DNA of 64,000 nt from Alicyclobacillus tolerans. Lineage in GTDB: Bacteria; Bacillota; Bacilli; Alicyclobacillales; Alicyclobacillaceae. The translations under genes and the position numbers were made by a program. Every line of letters begins with the position of its first letter. The first letter of the stretch is position 1. The stretch is from assembly GCF_021739485.1 (NCBI RefSeq), contig NZ_JAJFNK010000021.1:1-64000 (forward strand). The letters are read 5' to 3'. A model generated the notes under the pieces. It made no database searches. It had not been told where the DNA came from and saw nothing but the letters and a program-made list of their open reading frames with translations. Positions 1-8,308 of this stretch are shown one piece after another.

Positions 1-239
1 TGATGTCACCCCACCTCGCAAGCGAAGGAAGGAGATTCGAAAGAATCGTTTGCACTTCCGGGGAGTGGCAAGCTCCCTCTATGCGCAGCATAGGCGGGAG
101 TCAGTTGACAAAATGGTTCATTTTTGCCTGACAACCTAGTCCAGACGGAGCTACCACAAGGAGTCCCCCCCTTCCTACAATAGAATTGAACTGTTCCATA
201 GGTACAGATTAGAGAAGGTTGTGAGGGGGAGTTTTGCCA

Positions 240-518
240 ATGGTTAAACCAAGAGGCGCCGTAGCAAAAGCTTCTTCGGTGGATGAGGTTTGTCCCGTAT
301 GGGACGACGAACAAGAAGTGTTCGTCTGGGCCTATACATTGACTGGAGCCGCCAAACAGTTGAAGATGCCCGTGCAAAAAGTTCGGGAGCTCGTCCATTT
401 GGGGCAGCTTCCAGAGTACCGTAAATCCCATCACAAAGGCCGCAGGATTTTTATTTTAAAATCAGAAGTGGAAAAATTCCTGGGGCAGCCCCCTACAGAC
501 CCCATTGCGCACATCTAA
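240..518 (+). CDS. Small HTH/excisionase-type DNA-binding protein
   Basis: A 92-residue protein. From about residue 30 it reads as a MerR/excisionase-like helix-turn-helix: the segment YTLTGAAKQLKMPVQKVREL is followed by a wing-like stretch with GRRIFILKSEVEKFL near the C terminus. Such domains bind DNA or act as small recombination and regulatory factors. The ATG at 240 is preferred because the purine-rich GAGGGGGAG lies about 8-10 bases upstream; an in-frame TTG at 234 is too close to it. The gene stands alone and is followed by a good rho-independent terminator, so it is probably monocistronic. The exact role is unknown and no partner is visible in the neighbourhood. Confidence 0.7.
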   Translation: MVKPRGAVAKASSVDEVCPVWDDEQEVFVWAYTLTGAAKQLKMPVQKVRELVHLGQLPEYRKSHHKGRRIFILKSEVEKFLGQPPTDPIAHI

Positions 519-520
519 TC

Positions 521-552
521 CCAGAGCCCTTGATGGGCTCTGGTTTCGTTTA
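521..552 (+). terminator. Rho-independent terminator of the small HTH gene
   Basis: Perfect 9-bp stem CCAGAGCCC / GGGCTCTGG with a 5-base loop, followed by a T-rich tail (TTTCGTTT), directly after the stop codon at 518. Confidence 0.8.
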
Positions 553-601
553 GAGCCCCTTAAAAATCCCGGTTTTTCCAGGTGGATGAAAACTGAAGAG
601 C

Positions 602-749
602 AGGTATAAAACCTACTAAAACTAGCCATTCTATGAATAGGCTCATTGAGCGAGTTGGTTTAAGAGAAAGTTCGCTGGAACGATTTTGGGAGAAATGAGA
701 TGGCCACATGGTTTGCAATCCAATAGGCAACCGCCTAAACCACGTGGCC
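602..749 (+). ncRNA. Structured leader of unknown type
   Basis: Four potential hairpins lie in series between the terminator at 550 and the gene at 776. Short stem 602-605/611-614. An 8-bp stem 624-631/635-643 with one bulged A. Stem 649-653/672-676. A long outer helix 702-714/737-749 (12 of 13 pairs, GGCCACATGGTTT against AAACCACGTGGCC), whose 3' arm abuts an inner hairpin 725-736 (AGGC-AACC-GCCT). No poly-T follows, and the last arm ends 26 bases before the next start codon. It does not match a riboswitch class that I can recognise. It may be a cis-regulatory leader or a small RNA; this is inference from base pairing only. Confidence 0.35.
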
Positions 750-775
750 TGAAGACCATGAAGGGGTGAAAACCA

Positions 776-1006
776 TTGAATACACTGGTGGGTTTGTTCG
801 TAACGGCGGTTGTATTCTTTGCCCTGTTTAAACTGTTGGGACCGCCGCTCTCAATCGGGAAGTCCCGTAAAAAACGCGCCGGAACTCGCAAGGTTAAGCC
901 GAAAAGTCAGCGTGACTTGGAAATTGCTAAACTGAAAGGGAAACAGCGGCGGCTCAGAGCTGAACTTCGAAGAGTGCAGGAAGAGCTGCAGGATATCTCC
1001 CTGTAG
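776..1006 (+). CDS. Small single-span membrane protein with basic linker and coiled coil
   Basis: A 76-residue protein from a TTG start. The start is supported by GAAGGGGTG about 9 bases upstream. Residues 4-24 form one hydrophobic membrane segment (LVGLFVTAVVFFALFKLLG). They are followed by a strongly basic linker (about residues 28-45) and a charged, heptad-like helix (about residues 46-74) likely to be coiled coil. This layout suggests an inner-membrane-anchored protein with a cytoplasmic tail. I do not recognise a family. It lies just downstream of the hairpin-rich stretch at 602-749, which may control it. Confidence 0.5.
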   Translation: MNTLVGLFVTAVVFFALFKLLGPPLSIGKSRKKRAGTRKVKPKSQRDLEIAKLKGKQRRLRAELRRVQEELQDISL

Positions 1007-1047
1007 TTGCTTGCCGCGGCAGGTGCAGCGGGTGTCCATGAGTCAGG

Positions 1048-1335
1048 TTACGAAATGGCGTACACAAGGTCGTCGTCTTCTGATTTGAAATCGACCGTTA
1101 AATTCTTGCCTTCAAAATACCAAACGTCATCATCCCGGATGAAGAAGACGACACCATCTTTATGGGTGCTGACCGCAACGTTCTCCGGCGTCTCTTGGCA
1201 CATTCCTAGAGAGAAACCCGGTTGAATAGAAGAGTCACCGCCATACTTCACAAAAAACCGCATGGAATCGCCAGGATGCAGGTTCAGTTCATGCAAAAAC
1301 CAGTTCACAGCGGAATCTGTCAAGGTCAAATTCAC
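1048..1335 (-). CDS. HesB/IscA-like fold protein (YneR type)
   Basis: A 95-residue protein resembling the HesB/YneR branch of the A-type iron-sulfur carrier fold: an N-terminal helix (SAVNWFLHELNL), then the strand pattern MRFFVKYGG and GFSLGM. The conserved C-terminal cysteine pair of true IscA/SufA carriers is absent; only one cysteine (in GMCQE) is seen, so Fe-S carriage is unlikely. The GTG at 1335 is chosen because GAGGTGG lies 6 bases upstream; an upstream in-frame GTG at 1350 overlaps that Shine-Dalgarno. It is transcribed toward the RlmI-like gene end on the same strand. Its function in Bacilli is not established. Confidence 0.75.
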   Translation of the reverse strand: MNLTLTDSAVNWFLHELNLHPGDSMRFFVKYGGDSSIQPGFSLGMCQETPENVAVSTHKDGVVFFIRDDDVWYFEGKNLTVDFKSEDDDLVYAIS

Positions 1336-1418
1336 GATTATCCACCTCACGGTACACTTGGGATGAATTTATCGTACGCCGCGCACGCCTGCTTTAACAG
1401 GTATGACTGGACTATTTC

Positions 1419-2744
1419 TCAAGTCCGGCTGTTCACTTCGTAAATTCCAAACTTCAAGTAGTGTCCTTCCCTGACCCCGGCAATTTCAGGGTGGTCCATC
1501 CCGGCCCCTGCCCAATGAATCAAGCGCAGCACTTTGTGGGCATCAAAGGCCGCCTCGAGGATGGTCTGCTGGAAGATCTCCGGAAGCATATGATAGGAAC
1601 AACTGGCCGTTACCAGATATCCCCCATCCCGGACCAGTTTTAAACCGCGCAAGTTGATTTCCTTGTATCCGCGGATGGCCGATTCTAGTGTCCGCTTCGA
1701 CTTTGCAAAGGCCGGAGGGTCCAAAATCACCACATCGTATAGCTCGTTTGTTCGATTGGCAGTCTGGAGAAAGTCGAATACATTGGCAACTTCAAAGTCA
1801 GCGCGATCGGCGAATCCGTTCAAGGCGACGTTACGCCGGGCCATGTCGATAGCTGTCTCTGAAATATCGACGGCTGTAACATGGCGGGCGCCGTAGTGAA
1901 GCGCGTGAACGGTAAACGACCCGGTGTGGCAAAAGCAATCTAAGACATTAGCTCCATCTGTAAAGGCTTGAATGTTCCGCGCGCTTTGCGGGTTTGCACT
2001 CCTCTGCAGCCTTGTGTGCTCATCAGACGTTTCGTTTGGGCGGTCAGGGTTAAGCCGATCCCATCCAGTCATGAGTGGCCGGATGGCCGAACGGTTTTCC
2101 CGTTGGTCGTAAAAATATCCTGTCTTTTGCCCTTCGTATACATCAACCAACAGCTTCAGACCGTTTTCGAGAATCTCAATTTCCCGGGGGACCTCACCGT
2201 ACCAGACTGCAGTATGCTGAGGGAGTCCTTCCAACTCGCGAACCGGTACATCGTTGCGCAAATAAATACCCTTTGGGGAGAAAACCTCGAGCAACGCATC
2301 TAAAATCAGAGGGCGCATAACTTCCATTCCATAAGATAGAATTTGCACGACCAGGTAGTCTCCGTACTTGTCTACGATCAAACCTGGCAAAAAATCCGCC
2401 TCGCCAAACACGACACGGCAGCTTGTGGCGTCCTGCACAAAGCGCTGCCGGTACTGCCAAGCGCGTAAAACCCGGCGCAGTACAAATGAGGCATCGATGT
2501 GCTCGTCTTCCCGATAAGTGAGCACGCGTGCTATGATTTGGGACTGCGGATTCGCATAGGCTCTGGCCAGAAACGCACCTTGATGGTTATAAATGTCTAC
2601 AATCTGCCCGGGGGAGATGTCCCCTTCGGTCCGTTCGACTTCGCTTTGAAACACCCACGGGTGACCCTGCTCTAAGCGCTTCTTTCGTTTTCTGTACAAA
2701 AACACCTTTGGGTTCATTGAGTTCGTGAAATTCTTGGCATTCAT
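1419..2744 (-). CDS. Class I rRNA large-subunit methyltransferase (RlmI/PUA-SAM family)
   Basis: A 441-residue protein with an N-terminal PUA domain (about residues 4-80: KVFLYRKRKKRLEQGHPWVF) and a C-terminal Rossmann methyltransferase. SAM-site and catalytic motifs are visible: LDCFCHTGSFTVHAL, VTAVDIS, and VILDPPAFAKSK. This family methylates a cytosine of 23S rRNA at C5 (RlmI) or a related position. An insertion of about 35 polar residues (around GWDRLNPDRPNETSDEHTRL) sits between the RNA-binding region and the SAM domain, where relatives are shorter. The ATG at 2744 follows AGGTGA at good spacing; a GTG at 2753 is an alternative. The exact target base is not certain from sequence. Confidence 0.88.
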   Translation of the reverse strand: MNAKNFTNSMNPKVFLYRKRKKRLEQGHPWVFQSEVERTEGDISPGQIVDIYNHQGAFLARAYANPQSQIIARVLTYREDEHIDASFVLRRVLRAWQYRQRFVQDATSCRVVFGEADFLPGLIVDKYGDYLVVQILSYGMEVMRPLILDALLEVFSPKGIYLRNDVPVRELEGLPQHTAVWYGEVPREIEILENGLKLLVDVYEGQKTGYFYDQRENRSAIRPLMTGWDRLNPDRPNETSDEHTRLQRSANPQSARNIQAFTDGANVLDCFCHTGSFTVHALHYGARHVTAVDISETAIDMARRNVALNGFADRADFEVANVFDFLQTANRTNELYDVVILDPPAFAKSKRTLESAIRGYKEINLRGLKLVRDGGYLVTASCSYHMLPEIFQQTILEAAFDAHKVLRLIHWAGAGMDHPEIAGVREGHYLKFGIYEVNSRT

Positions 2745-2946
2745 CGGGTTCACCTGTCAGTTTGTCATTGTTTTGGCACCTGTACATTTTAGTGGGCTGT
2801 TCTCAGTTTGTCTAACCCGCGCAGTTCGCATACTGCGGTTGACTCTTCCCGGACAATTGTGATATTCTGTGCTCTGTTGTCGGAAAGCACGACAGTAACT
2901 GTCTGGGCAACAGCGGCTTAGAATGTGGCAGTTTTTGCTGGAACGA

Positions 2947-3021
2947 TGGGGAGTAGCCAAGTGGTAAGGCAACGGACTTTGACTCCGTCACGCGAAGGTT
3001 CGAACCCTTCCTTCCCAGCCA
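2947..3021 (+). tRNA. tRNA-Gln (TTG)
   Basis: The acceptor stem TGGGGAG/CTTCCCA closes with one G-T wobble, followed by G and an encoded CCA. The anticodon loop CTTTGAC gives anticodon TTG. The T-arm GTTCGAAC is intact. It is first in a three-tRNA cluster. Confidence 0.95.
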
Positions 3022-3093
3022 TGGCACCATAAGCATTCGCAAGCTGCCTTGCACAATTTGGGTTGTCGGGGTGCCTGGCAACCCGCCTACCGT

Positions 3094-3169
3094 GCTCCCA
3101 TAGCTCAGTCGGCAGAGCGCATCCATGGTAAGGATGAGGTCACCAGTTCGAATCTGGTTGGGAGCTCCA
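3094..3169 (+). tRNA. tRNA-Thr (GGT)
   Basis: Acceptor stem GCTCCCA/TGGGAGC is perfect, with an encoded CCA. Anticodon stem CATCC/GGATG has loop ATGGTAA, which gives anticodon GGT. The T-loop GTTCGAAT is canonical. It is second in the cluster. Confidence 0.95.
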
Positions 3170-3197
3170 AATGTCGTTTTCCTCTTCATACCTTTAG

Positions 3198-3273
3198 GGG
3201 CCATTAGCTCAATTGGCAGAGCATCCGACTCTTAATCGGCAGGTTGAAGGTTCGATTCCTTCATGGCCCACCA
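3198..3273 (+). tRNA. tRNA-Lys (CTT)
   Basis: Acceptor stem GGGCCAT/ATGGCCC, discriminator A and an encoded CCA. The anticodon loop CTCTTAA gives anticodon CTT, with four paired bases in the anticodon stem and a T-C mismatch at its outer end. The T-arm is canonical. It is last in the cluster and is followed by about 550 bases with no recognisable gene. Confidence 0.93.
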
Positions 3274-3824
3274 CGGACTTATACATTTTGCATCTATGTG
3301 TCATCCAATCCCATTCTTCAACCACCTGCTTTATCGAACCCAATTCCTATTGTCCGATTCTTACGATTATGCGGCCTATCATGCGGCGCCGATGTTACGG
3401 CGGAGAGCGCTGACGCCAAGTTCTGCCCTAGTGCGACTCCTGCCAACCGGTTTTGTTTGCGCGATGGACATTGCAGTGTCTACGGGTCCCCTACAGCCGA
3501 CGGCCCTCTCCCACATATATGCAATGGATCTATTAAATGATCCTATTATTTTGTTTTCATTCTGCGCTATGATGTATGTAATTTCATGGGCTCGCCGGAC
3601 TTGTCTGTTTTCCTAAGACTTCAATACATATGTGGACGTTTTTTGCGCGTACCATTGCATCGCAGAATAGTCGTATTGTGTGTCAGGCCGCTACTAGGTG
3701 TTGCTCGGATACAAGGGAAGGGGGGCCTTTCCTTGTTTAAGCAGCAAGCAGCAGAAACTTTCCCTCGACCGATGGGTGGCTGCCCAGCAGCTTAGCGGCG
3801 CGGCGGGTTGTAAGGAGGAGCATT
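3274..3824. other. Gene-poor stretch after the tRNA cluster
   Basis: No convincing gene is seen. Short open frames here lack Shine-Dalgarno sequences and family resemblance. The only structure noted is an imperfect hairpin at 3711-3736 (ACAAGG-GAAGG against CCTTTCCTTGT) followed by TTAAG, which may terminate transcription from the tRNA side. I looked for a second copy of the tRNA-Lys 3' end (an integration scar) and did not see one. Confidence 0.5.
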
Positions 3825-4136
3825 GTGCTGTTTCAAATCGGGAAAATCCAAGTAAGTCAAGATATTTTGCAGGATCCAACTATAACAGCACAGGACCTCA
3901 TTTCCGCCTTTGAACGGTATATCAAAGGAGATTGGGGTTATACAGAGGAATACGAGAATCTCAGAAACGACGTTGCACTTACAAGCGGAGAAGAAATTCG
4001 GGCGTGTTACAGGTCTACGGAAGGGACCGAGTTTCACATGATCACGCACGACGGCAAAACCTACATCGTGTTGCCCGGCGGCAGCTGTCAACCCCCGTTC
4101 CGCCACTTTCAACCGCGGCGTTCCATGAGGGAATAG
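3825..4136 (+). CDS. Small protein of a family common on mobile elements
   Basis: A 103-residue protein starting at GTG with a strong AAGGAGGAG 6 bases upstream. The pattern GDWG (about residue 35) followed by a polar helix, then IRACY and EFHMITHDGKTYIVLPGG, resembles a small family of about 90 residues. That family is often found on plasmids and integrative elements and is sometimes mislabelled as a restriction subunit. No biochemical function is known to me. The C-terminal 20 residues, rich in proline and arginine, look like an added tail. It sits alone between the tRNA cluster and an alcohol dehydrogenase. Confidence 0.55.
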   Translation: MLFQIGKIQVSQDILQDPTITAQDLISAFERYIKGDWGYTEEYENLRNDVALTSGEEIRACYRSTEGTEFHMITHDGKTYIVLPGGSCQPPFRHFQPRRSMRE

Positions 4137-4276
4137 AAGAGAAACAGCCCCAAGTAAAGCGGCAGGCCATTGGCTGCCGCCCTGGCTCGTCGACCCTGGC
4201 TTAGCGGGCGTGCCGGGGCCAAATTTGGATGAATTCCCCCTCGTTACGCCATCCTATGGTTAAGCGAGGTGACAGC

Positions 4277-5413
4277 ATGAGGGCCGTTACGTATCAAGGT
4301 ATGAGAAGGGTCGAAGTGAAGGAAGTGGAAGACCCGACGATCGAGAAAAGCGACGACGTACTGGTCCGGATCACATCTACGGCGATTTGCGGTTCGGACC
4401 TCCATCTGATTCACGGCATGATTCCCAACATGGAAACAGACTACGTGATTGGTCATGAACCCATGGGCATTGTCGAAGAGGTTGGAAGGGACGTGCACGC
4501 CGTCAAAAAGGGAGACCGCGTCGTTGTCCCGTTCAACATCGCTTGCGGACAGTGCCAGTACTGTAAAAGCAACCTCGAAAGCCAGTGTGACAATTCCAAT
4601 CCGCACGGCGACGCAGGGGCTTACTTTGGCTACTCTGCAACATTTGGAGGATACCCCGGCGGGCAAGCAGAGTACTTGAGGGTTCCGTTCGGAAATTTTA
4701 CCCCGTTTGTGATTCCCCAAGAATCAGAGTTGACGGACGAGCAGGTTTTGTTCCTGTCGGATATCCTTCCGACGGCTTTTTGGGGTGTGGACAACGGAGG
4801 TGTGAAGCAAGGCGATACAGTCATTGTGTTAGGGTGCGGACCTGTCGGGCTGCTGACGCAAAAATTTGCGTGGATGAAGGGCGCAGAGCGCGTCATTGCG
4901 GTAGACTACTTGCCGTACCGCATAGATCACGCGAAGCGCACCAACCACGTCGAAGTATTTGACTTCACAGAGCAAGAAAACATTGGCATGTACCTAAAAG
5001 AACTTACGGGCGGTGGAGCAGACGTCGTCATCGACTGCGTTGGCATGGATGGCAAGAAAACCATTGTCGAGCAAATCGAGTCGACGTTGAAGCTCCAAGG
5101 CGGCACCTTAGGCGCGATTCAAATCGCGAGCCAAGCCGTCCGTAAAGGGGGAACGGTCCAACTGGTCGGAGTGTACGGGATGCGTTATAACGCATTTCCG
5201 CTTGGAGACTTGTTTAGCCGCAATATCACCGTCAAAATGGGGCAAGCTCCGGTCATTCACTACATGCCATATCTGTACCAATTAGTTGAATCCGGTCAAA
5301 TCGACCCGACCGACATCATTACCCACCGCCTGTCACTGGATGAGGCTGAAAATGGGTACGAGTGGTTTGACACCAAAACAGACGATTGCATCAAGGTGGT
5401 CCTGAAACCCTAA
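4277..5413 (+). CDS. adhB: Zinc-dependent alcohol dehydrogenase (AdhB type)
   Basis: A 378-residue medium-chain dehydrogenase. Catalytic zinc ligands are Cys38 (AICGSD) and His60-Glu61 (GHEP). The structural zinc loop is CGQCQYCKSNLESQC. The NAD(P)-binding Rossmann motif is VLGCGPVGLL near residue 190. It closely resembles the B. subtilis AdhB and formaldehyde-dehydrogenase-like branch, including GSDLHLIHG, YPGGQAEYLRVPF and APVIHYMPY. The substrate is probably a small alcohol or aldehyde, but is not known. The ATG at 4277 follows GAGGTGA; an upstream in-frame start at 4229 lacks a Shine-Dalgarno. Its last 4 bases overlap the convergent FetB-like gene. Confidence 0.88.
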   Translation: MRAVTYQGMRRVEVKEVEDPTIEKSDDVLVRITSTAICGSDLHLIHGMIPNMETDYVIGHEPMGIVEEVGRDVHAVKKGDRVVVPFNIACGQCQYCKSNLESQCDNSNPHGDAGAYFGYSATFGGYPGGQAEYLRVPFGNFTPFVIPQESELTDEQVLFLSDILPTAFWGVDNGGVKQGDTVIVLGCGPVGLLTQKFAWMKGAERVIAVDYLPYRIDHAKRTNHVEVFDFTEQENIGMYLKELTGGGADVVIDCVGMDGKKTIVEQIESTLKLQGGTLGAIQIASQAVRKGGTVQLVGVYGMRYNAFPLGDLFSRNITVKMGQAPVIHYMPYLYQLVESGQIDPTDIITHRLSLDEAENGYEWFDTKTDDCIKVVLKP

Positions 5414-6162
5414 CTGAAGTCAATCAACTGCTGGTGTTCGTTGAACAGTACAGGATAGGTAAGAAACCCTAATAGGATGCTGGTCAGTGCCGCAGCAGCC
5501 ATGATGGAGAACACGATGAGCAGCTGATAGCGGACCGCGTCAATCGGGTCGGCTCCGGCAATGATGAGGCCGGTCATCATGCCGGGAAGCTGTACTAAGC
5601 CAATCGTTTTATTGCTGTCGATAGTTGGAATCATGCTCGCCCGGATGGAAGCTTTCAAAACATCGCGAATCGCTTGTTTGGGTGTGCCGCCCAGCGCCAG
5701 GAGGACCAGCACTTCCGCTTTGCGCTGGGCCGTTTCTGCTTTGAGCCGGTTGAGAAACAAACCTCCGTTAATCATGGAGTTCCCGATGATCATTCCGCTG
5801 ATCGGAATGACGTAACGAGGCGTGGGTTGAATCATGTGCAATCCCAGCAGCAAAGCGAGGGAAATGGCCTCCGTGATCCCGATGGATACCAGGATGCGCC
5901 AGGCAATCCCTCGCAGCGGCGCACCGCGTTTTCGCGCATTTTGCGTGGCTGCTGCAAGCATCAGCAAGATCATCAGAGAAACTAAAACGGGGCCCTTGAC
6001 GTCAAACACCGCTTTCAACACGTAACCGACAATCAGCAGCTGGATGGTCGCCCGGACCGTTGCCACGAGCATGTCCCGTTCCAACCCGAGTTTCAAGGCG
6101 TAAGACAGCGCCATCGCAAGGGCCACAAAACCCAGGGTCAGCGACAAGGTAAACAAGCTCAT
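5410..6162 (-). CDS. fetB: ABC transporter permease, FetB/YbbM (UPF0014) family
   Basis: A 250-residue integral membrane protein with about 6-7 hydrophobic spans and the family signatures VRATIQLLIVGY (near residue 36), ISGMIIGNSMINGG, and LVQLPGMMTGLIIAGADP. In E. coli, FetAB is linked to iron homeostasis (iron export) and oxidative-stress resistance; that role is inferred here. The start ATG at 6162 overlaps the stop of the ATPase gene by one base, so the two are translationally coupled. It is convergent with, and overlaps by 4 bases, the alcohol dehydrogenase. Confidence 0.85.
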   Translation of the reverse strand: MSLFTLSLTLGFVALAMALSYALKLGLERDMLVATVRATIQLLIVGYVLKAVFDVKGPVLVSLMILLMLAAATQNARKRGAPLRGIAWRILVSIGITEAISLALLLGLHMIQPTPRYVIPISGMIIGNSMINGGLFLNRLKAETAQRKAEVLVLLALGGTPKQAIRDVLKASIRASMIPTIDSNKTIGLVQLPGMMTGLIIAGADPIDAVRYQLLIVFSIMAAAALTSILLGFLTYPVLFNEHQQLIDFS

Positions 6163-6956
6163 TAGACATCCCTCCCGGAAAGTTCTCCCCGCAAAAATCG
6201 CCGGGTTTCATCGCGCTGCGGGTTTTCAAAAAACGCCTCCGTCGCACCTGACTCCACCAGCCGTCCGCCGACTAAAAGCCACGTCAGGTCGCCGACGCGC
6301 CGGGCTTGTTCCAAATGGTGAGTGACCCAGATAACCGAAGTGTTTTGTTCTCTGCGAAGACCCAAAATCAGTTCCTCCACGTCTTTGGCCGCCGCAGGGT
6401 CGAGTGCCGACGTAATTTCGTCGAGCAGCAGCACCTTGGGCTCATTGGCCAGAGCCCTGGCCAAGGCGACCCGCTGTTTCTGGCCTCCCGACAGGTCTTG
6501 GGCGGCGCGGTTTAGCAGGTCCGGCTCCAACCCGACTCTGGCAAGAAGCTCACGGGCATTAGACAATGGGTGTCCGTGGATTTTCGACGCAAGGGATAGG
6601 TTTTCCAAAACCGTTCCTGGAAACATCGTGGGGGTCTGAAAGACAAGTCCGACGGTTTTGCGCAGCATCGGCGTCTGCCAGTCTCGGATTTCGCGGCCGA
6701 GCACCCGTACCTCGCCTTCATCGGGAGTGAGAAACAGGTTGCAAAGGCCAAGCAGGGTGCTTTTCCCGGAACCGGAAGGTCCCACAAGCGTTAAAACCTT
6801 TCCTTCGGGAACTTCGCCGTTGATGTCGCTGAGGCGAAACGGTTCGTCTTCCGGCTTCGCAGCAAAGTTTTTGTGAACTCCGTGAAAAGAGACAGCCGCG
6901 ACAAGCGGCTGCGGGTCGGTCGTCGTCGCTAACGTCTGTATGGCAGTCACCTCCAT
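6162..6956 (-). CDS. fetA: ABC transporter ATPase, FetA/YbbL type
   Basis: A 264-residue ATP-binding subunit. Walker A is GPSGSGKSTLL (about residues 59-69), the Q-loop region is GLVFQTPTMFPG, the signature is LSGGQKQRVALARAL, Walker B is VLLLDEITSALD, and the switch histidine is in WVTHHLEQA. It pairs with the FetB-like permease encoded immediately downstream. The assigned ATG at 6956 has only a weak AGCAGG upstream. A strong GGAGGTG overlaps codons 2-3 and is followed 6 bases later by ATA, so the true start is slightly uncertain. An N-terminal extension of about 20 residues precedes the ATPase fold. Confidence 0.87.
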   Translation of the reverse strand: MEVTAIQTLATTTDPQPLVAAVSFHGVHKNFAAKPEDEPFRLSDINGEVPEGKVLTLVGPSGSGKSTLLGLCNLFLTPDEGEVRVLGREIRDWQTPMLRKTVGLVFQTPTMFPGTVLENLSLASKIHGHPLSNARELLARVGLEPDLLNRAAQDLSGGQKQRVALARALANEPKVLLLDEITSALDPAAAKDVEELILGLRREQNTSVIWVTHHLEQARRVGDLTWLLVGGRLVESGATEAFFENPQRDETRRFLRGELSGRDV

Positions 6957-7077
6957 TCGAACCTGCTGTAATGACTATACATGATTGAAGATGCCAAGTT
7001 CACCGCGATCCATTTACAGACCGGTTTTTGGAGAATAAATTAGAGTCTGTCAAATACACCGTGAGAAGAGGGATGGT

Positions 7078-8286
7078 ATGCAGGCGGAATCTGTAAGTGC
7101 CCTGTCGCAGCAGGGGATACAGCCTCAACGCGGTTTGAAAAAAGACGCCATCTGGACCTTGAGCGCAGCACACCTCATGAACGACCTAGTGACCGTGGGC
7201 ATTGTGCCTGCACTGCTCCCGTTGTACAAGGCTGCATTTCACTTATCGTATACACAAGCCGGGCTGATTGTGCTGTTTTCCTATCTGACTTCTTCCGTGA
7301 TGCAGCCGTTTATCGGAATGGCGACAGATAAAAAGCCGTACGTTTGGTTCCTGCCTTTCGGAGTGGCTCTCTCTACGGCAGGCCTCGCTTTGACCGGAGC
7401 CGCACGGTCGTTTCCGCTGTTGTTGCTCTTTATTTCCTTTTCGGGCCTGGGTTCCGGGGCATTTCACCCGGAAGCTTCGCGGGGAGCTCACATGGCTGCT
7501 GGGGGCGCCAAAGGCTTGGCGCAAGCCATTTTTCAAGTGGGAGGCAATGCTGGACAGGCCTTGGGACCGTTAATGATTCCATTGTTTGTACTCGCGACCG
7601 GTATCCACGGCCTTTTGTGGTTTTTGGTTTTGTCGGTGGTTGCCTTTGGTTTGACAGCTCGCATGCTGCCTTGGTATAAAGTCCAAATTGCCAACAACCA
7701 CAAAGCAAAGCGCCAAATTCAAGGGCGAAATCGCATTGGCGCTGTCGCGCTGCTCGTTGTCATCGTCGTCTTGCGTTCGTGGGTTCAAATTGGGGGAGCA
7801 GGGTTTCTTCCCTTTTACTTGGTTCACCAGCACATCCCTTTATCCCAAGCGGAGCTTTACGACTTTTTGTTTCTGGGTGCCGGGGCTGTAGGAACCTTTA
7901 TCGGCGGGATTCTCTCCGACAAACTCGGCAAGAAGTGGATTCTATTCACTTCTATGCTGCTCTCAATTCCGTTTGCCGGGCTTTTGCCTCACACTGCAGG
8001 GGGAGTTTGGGGCATCGTTGTGCTGATCGCGTTCGGCTTGTCGGTGTTGTCCTCTTTCGCCGTCACTGTGGTCTACTGCCAACAGCTGCTCCCGCGCAAC
8101 CTCGCACTGGCTTCTGGACTCATGATTGGTTTTGGAGTAGGAGCGGGTGGAATTGGAGCGACAATGATGGGCTCCTTAGCAGACAGTTATGGGGTTTCGA
8201 CGATTTTTAACCTCTTGGTGTTTTTGCCCATTGCGGCGACAATCCTTTCCATATTCCTGCCAAGCGACAAAAAACTGGCCGCGTAG
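7078..8286 (+). CDS. MFS exporter, fosmidomycin-resistance (Fsr) family
   Basis: A 402-residue protein with 12 predicted membrane spans. The signature TLSAAHLMNDLVTVGIVPALLP at the first helix, GLGSGAFHPEA, and QVGGNAGQALGPL near residue 160 are typical of the fosmidomycin-resistance branch of the major facilitator superfamily. Members export small drugs or metabolites; the substrate here is unknown. The start ATG at 7078 follows AGAGGGATG. The gene is transcribed divergently from the FetAB pair and ends in a terminator that overlaps its last codons. A single-gene unit is likely. Confidence 0.85.
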   Translation: MQAESVSALSQQGIQPQRGLKKDAIWTLSAAHLMNDLVTVGIVPALLPLYKAAFHLSYTQAGLIVLFSYLTSSVMQPFIGMATDKKPYVWFLPFGVALSTAGLALTGAARSFPLLLLFISFSGLGSGAFHPEASRGAHMAAGGAKGLAQAIFQVGGNAGQALGPLMIPLFVLATGIHGLLWFLVLSVVAFGLTARMLPWYKVQIANNHKAKRQIQGRNRIGAVALLVVIVVLRSWVQIGGAGFLPFYLVHQHIPLSQAELYDFLFLGAGAVGTFIGGILSDKLGKKWILFTSMLLSIPFAGLLPHTAGGVWGIVVLIAFGLSVLSSFAVTVVYCQQLLPRNLALASGLMIGFGVGAGGIGATMMGSLADSYGVSTIFNLLVFLPIAATILSIFLPSDKKLAA

Positions 8287-8301
8287 TGGCCAGTTTTTTG
8301 C
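8272..8301 (+). terminator. Terminator of the Fsr-like gene
   Basis: Stem AACTGGCC/GGCCAGTT with loop GCGTAGT, flanked by AAAA on the left and TTTTTT on the right. It overlaps the final codons of the MFS gene and can work in both directions, so it may also end the opposing DinB-family gene. Confidence 0.85.
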
Positions 8302-8308
8302 AGCGCCA

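Noticed and set aside
702..749. Cyclic di-GMP (GEMM) riboswitch, suggested by CCGCCTAAACC
   Set aside because: The conserved GACGCAAAGC and tetraloop-receptor parts are missing and the helix arrangement differs.
3213..3616. Three overlapping plus-strand frames after the tRNA cluster
   Set aside because: They begin inside or at the end of tRNA-Lys, lack Shine-Dalgarno sites and resemble no family.
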